Shown here: piece by piece, positions 61,484 through 64,000 of the stretch
Layout: each line of letters starts with the position of its first letter
Position numbering within the stretch: the first letter of the stretch is position 1
Source: Dyadobacter psychrophilus
GTDB taxonomy: Bacteria > Bacteroidota > Bacteroidia > Cytophagales > Spirosomataceae
Assembly: GCF_900167945.1 (NCBI RefSeq)
Contig: NZ_FUZA01000004.1
Location: 62,001-126,000, forward strand
DNA: 64,000 nt
Direction: 5' to 3'
Translations under genes and position numbers: made by a program
Notes under the pieces: model-generated
What the model saw: only the letters and a program-made list of their open reading frames with translations
Database searches by the model: none
Told to the model about the DNA's origin: nothing

Positions 61484-62935
61484 TTACTTAACAACTTGAT
61501 TAAGGAATATGGACAGATCTCCGGCGGCTGCCGCCTGCATGAGCAATGCGCGCCAGACATTGCCGTTAGTAACAAATTTGTCCACCTCGGCGCGGTTCAA
61601 TGCATTGACGCTTTGGGCCAGTGTGAAAAGGTCTGTTAAGCCGCTTTGATAGCGGGCTTGCGCCTGATTAAAAGCACGTTGCGCAGCATTTAACTGCACC
61701 GGAGTAAGTCGTGCCTGCTCCATGGAAAGTTGAAATTGCATATCTGCCTCGCGGGATTGACGATCCAGTTGCAGTTTTTGGGTTTGATAAAGTTCTTTAA
61801 AACGCTCAACCTGAAACTGTTCGGTTTTGTAATCGTTCCTTACGCGGAGAATGTTAGTCAGGTTCCAGCGTGTGGAAACACCGAATAAATAATTGAAAAC
61901 CTGATAATCAACCCCGCTGGAAAAGCTGGTATGAAACGAATCATCTTTGTTGGAAACGCCCGAACCGCGCGCCCAGCCAGAGCCCAGAATAGAAACTGAT
62001 GGAAGATATGATTTACGGACAGCGGCACTTCTGGCATAGGAAGCGTCTATTTGTGATTGGGAAAAGCGCAAAGCAGGGTTTTTCAAAAACGAGTATGTTG
62101 AAGAAGTCCCGACAGGCAATTGGGAGTAGAATTGCATTGTATCCACCTGCATGCTGTCGCGCAACTGGCCGGTGAGTTCTGCCAGGCGTAATGCCTGCGC
62201 TTTGGTGGAACGCTGACTTTCAAGCACCAGTAATTTTGCCTTGGCATATTCGGCACTGGCCAGCGAGCTGTCCACGCCCGGCCGCATTCCTGAACCGACC
62301 GCGGCGTCTGTTACGCGCTTGAAAACCAATGCCCTTTCCAGGTTCTGCTGCTGCGCCCCGACTAGTTTTTGATTGATCAGCAGCACCAGATAAGCGTCCA
62401 CGATCCGAACCTGGTGTTGAAACAATTCATTTTCAAAATCGGCCTGACTGCGGATAAGGTCAGCTTTCGCCGTTTTGACATTGGCCTTCACCTTCCCAAA
62501 ATTGAAGACCCGCCAATCCACTAAAGCGCTCGTAAAACTTCCGAAAGTGCCTGTATAAATGTTCTCGGGCCGAATGCCGCCGGAAGGGGAGATCACACTT
62601 CCTTCATTGCCCCAGAAAGAACCGGCTACGCTGTTATTTGTAGAAAATGTATATTGATCCTGCACAACGAGTGTTGGCAAATAATCGGTTTTTACAGATT
62701 TAACCCTGCTTTCCGCGCCGCGGATTTCGGCTTGTTTGGATTTTAGGAAGGGATAATTTTGGGTGCCTTCCTGTAAAATTTCCTGCAAATTCACCTGTTG
62801 CGCGAACAATCCGCACATTGGGACCATTATAAAGAATGCAAACAGCAATGCGTGTTTTTTCAAAAAGATGAATGGCCCTTTGTCGGGTGCTTCCAGCAAC
62901 CTGGCAGAAAGCAATCTTGAAATAGGAATGAACAT
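61484..62935 (-). CDS. TolC-family outer membrane efflux protein
   Basis: This 483-residue protein has a signal peptide (HALLFAFFIMVPMCGLFAQ). The two OEP repeats are rich in long coiled-coil helices, for example VNLQEILQEGTQNYPFLKSKQAEIRGAESRVKSV and the matching SLMEQARLTPVQLNAAQRAFNQAQARYQSGLTDLFTLAQ-type segment near the C-terminus. It forms the outer-membrane channel of the tripartite pump whose permease-adaptor gene starts 11 bases later. The ATG at 62935 gives about 28 residues before the hydrophobic core. A TTG at 62863 would give a more usual signal peptide and may be the true start. It is transcribed divergently from the response regulator. Confidence 0.9.
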   Translation of the reverse strand: MFIPISRLLSARLLEAPDKGPFIFLKKHALLFAFFIMVPMCGLFAQQVNLQEILQEGTQNYPFLKSKQAEIRGAESRVKSVKTDYLPTLVVQDQYTFSTNNSVAGSFWGNEGSVISPSGGIRPENIYTGTFGSFTSALVDWRVFNFGKVKANVKTAKADLIRSQADFENELFQHQVRIVDAYLVLLINQKLVGAQQQNLERALVFKRVTDAAVGSGMRPGVDSSLASAEYAKAKLLVLESQRSTKAQALRLAELTGQLRDSMQVDTMQFYSQLPVGTSSTYSFLKNPALRFSQSQIDASYARSAAVRKSYLPSVSILGSGWARGSGVSNKDDSFHTSFSSGVDYQVFNYLFGVSTRWNLTNILRVRNDYKTEQFQVERFKELYQTQKLQLDRQSREADMQFQLSMEQARLTPVQLNAAQRAFNQAQARYQSGLTDLFTLAQSVNALNRAEVDKFVTNGNVWRALLMQAAAAGDLSIFLNQVVK

Positions 62936-63070
62936 GGAATGACTAGTTAATCCAACAATATTTTGGGACGAAACTAGGAGTCAATTCTGGAAACATTTGG
63001 GAAAAACCTGCCAATTCAAGCCATTGTAACACAAAATATTATCCTCCTAAATTTTTCCAGATTCCCACTT

Positions 63071-63078
63071 TACATTTG
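63071..63078 (+). promoter_or_regulatory. -7 box upstream of the response regulator
   Basis: TACATTTG matches TAnnTTTG exactly, 23 bases before the ATG at 63101. No good -33 TTG is found, so an activator may be needed. Confidence 0.4.
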
Positions 63079-63100
63079 TCCGTTATCTTGCAGTTGACCG

Positions 63101-63778
63101 ATGAAAATATTAGTAGTAGAAGATGAGAAGGGCCTGGCGGAAAGTATCGTGGCATATCTGTCACGCGAAGGATTTATTTGTGAAGTTGCCAACACATTCT
63201 GGCAGGCGGATGAGAAAATCAGTTTGTATCAATACGACTGCACCATCGTTGACCTGACATTGCCGGATGGGGACGGTTTCAACATTGTGCAGACTTTAAA
63301 GAAGATTGCCGCGGCAACAGGGATTATTATTATTTCTGCCCGTAATACCCTGGAAGACAAGATTAAAGGGCTGGAAATCGGCTCGGACGATTATATGACC
63401 AAACCCTTTCACCTTTCGGAGTTGAACGCGCGGGTGAAGTCGCTGATCAGGAGGCGGAATTTTGGCGGGAATAATGATATGATCTGGAAGGAGATCCGGG
63501 TTCAGTTGCAATCGAGAAAGGTTTTTGTGGCTGAAAAAGAGGCGGTTTTGTCGCGGAAAGAATATGATCTGCTGCTTTACTTTCTGGCCAATACAGATGT
63601 TGCGCTGACCAAGGAATCCATTGCGGAACATCTCTGGGGCGATCATATGGATTCGTCCGATTCGCTGGATATGGTTTATTCACACATTAAAAACCTTAGG
63701 AAAAAGATTATAGAAAAAGGAGGGAAAGACTACATTCAGTCTATTTACGGCATAGGTTACAAATTCACAGCGCCTTGA
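63101..63778 (+). CDS. OmpR-family response regulator
   Basis: This 225-residue protein has a receiver domain (KILVVEDEKGLAESIVAYL; phosphoacceptor Asp in CTIVDLTLPDGDGFN, about residue 51; Lys in DYMTKPFHLSEL, about 101). It is joined to a winged-helix DNA-binding domain (LSRKEYDLLLYFLANTDVALTKESIAEHLWGD, then VYSHIKNLRKKI and YIQSIYGIGYKF). It is adjacent to, and divergent from, the efflux operon, so control of that pump is likely. The stop overlaps the start of the kinase gene (TTGA). Confidence 0.95.
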   Translation: MKILVVEDEKGLAESIVAYLSREGFICEVANTFWQADEKISLYQYDCTIVDLTLPDGDGFNIVQTLKKIAAATGIIIISARNTLEDKIKGLEIGSDDYMTKPFHLSELNARVKSLIRRRNFGGNNDMIWKEIRVQLQSRKVFVAEKEAVLSRKEYDLLLYFLANTDVALTKESIAEHLWGDHMDSSDSLDMVYSHIKNLRKKIIEKGGKDYIQSIYGIGYKFTAP

Positions 63779-64000
63779 AATTACTCGAAAAAACCAGCCG
63801 CATTTATCTCCTGGCGTCGCTTGTTATTTACCTGGCGGTCGGCATTGCATTCTATTGGATCATTAAATACATGATTTACGATGAAGTGGAAAGCAGGCTG
63901 AAAGTTGAGAGGCGGGATTTCGAGGCCTATGTCAAAACACACGACACGTGGTCTGATAACTCCTATTTTGTGGAGAATAAAATCGAAGTTATCCCCGTTT
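63775..64000 (+). CDS. Sensor histidine kinase, N-terminal part (runs off the window)
   Basis: A TTG at 63775 overlaps the regulator stop and opens a frame to the window end (75 residues). It encodes a short cytoplasmic start (KLLEKTSRIYL), a first membrane helix (LASLVIYLAVGIAFYWIIKYM) and the beginning of a periplasmic sensor region (EVESRLKVERRDFEAYVKTHD). This is the layout of the kinase partner of OmpR-family regulators. The catalytic part lies beyond the window. The identity is inferred from context and topology. Confidence 0.8.
   Translation, partial: MKLLEKTSRIYLLASLVIYLAVGIAFYWIIKYMIYDEVESRLKVERRDFEAYVKTHDTWSDNSYFVENKIEVIPV

Noticed and set aside
1..64000. CRISPR arrays, prophage or insertion sequences
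   Set aside because: No direct-repeat arrays, integrase, transposase or phage structural genes were found in any gap or frame.

Overview
This 64 kb window looks like the chromosome of a member of the Bacteroidota, order Cytophagales, most like a Dyadobacter or Spirosoma relative (inference from gene content; no rRNA or tRNA is present to anchor it). The signs are -7 promoter boxes of the TAnnTTTG type, near absence of Shine-Dalgarno sequences, many lipoproteins, the lipoprotein form of TamA (TamL), a DUF4142/DUF4136/YceI/fasciclin/DUF1080/ThuA repertoire, methylmalonyl-CoA epimerase and a bacteriophytochrome. No CRISPR array, prophage, integrase or IS element was seen.

Layout. 1-9.7 kb is core metabolism and envelope: the end of an RND efflux pump, a fatty-acid desaturase, metK, lipA, an outer-membrane-type protein, Kdo transferase, a ROK regulator, rsgA and methylmalonyl-CoA epimerase. 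9.7-20.7 kb is outer-membrane biogenesis on the minus strand: overlapping tamB-tamL, a LolA-like protein and a TonB-dependent receptor. 20.8-25.9 kb holds a two-gene nucleotidyltransferase unit, pyrD, ftsK and lolA, closed by a strong terminator. 26-32.2 kb (minus) has a four-helix stress protein, an LpxR-like lipid A deacylase, topoisomerase IB and a light-sensing operon (response regulator, heme oxygenase, bacteriophytochrome). 32.4-40.5 kb (plus) has secreted proteins and a four-gene unit that pairs a sulfatase with its formylglycine-generating enzyme.

40.7-55.4 kb is the most distinctive part: about 13 genes, nearly all on the plus strand, for uptake and oxidation of an unidentified sugar, glycoside or cyclitol. 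It holds DUF1080, ThuA, three TIM-barrel isomerases/epimerases, an alpha/beta hydrolase, an aldose-epimerase-like DUF4432 protein, a double cupin, two Gfo/Idh/MocA oxidoreductases and a ribose-type ABC importer. It has no SusC/SusD pair, which is unusual for this phylum. Two different palindromic elements (a perfect 28-bp inverted repeat and a REPIN-like pair of hairpins) cut the island into blocks, and an orphan LacI-type operator lies after it.

55.7-64 kb contains a DUF4136 lipoprotein, a HigBA toxin-antitoxin pair whose promoter sits in a perfect 19-bp inverted repeat, and a tripartite efflux operon (TolC plus an RND permease fused in frame to its periplasmic adaptor). A two-component system, whose kinase runs off the window, diverges from the efflux operon.
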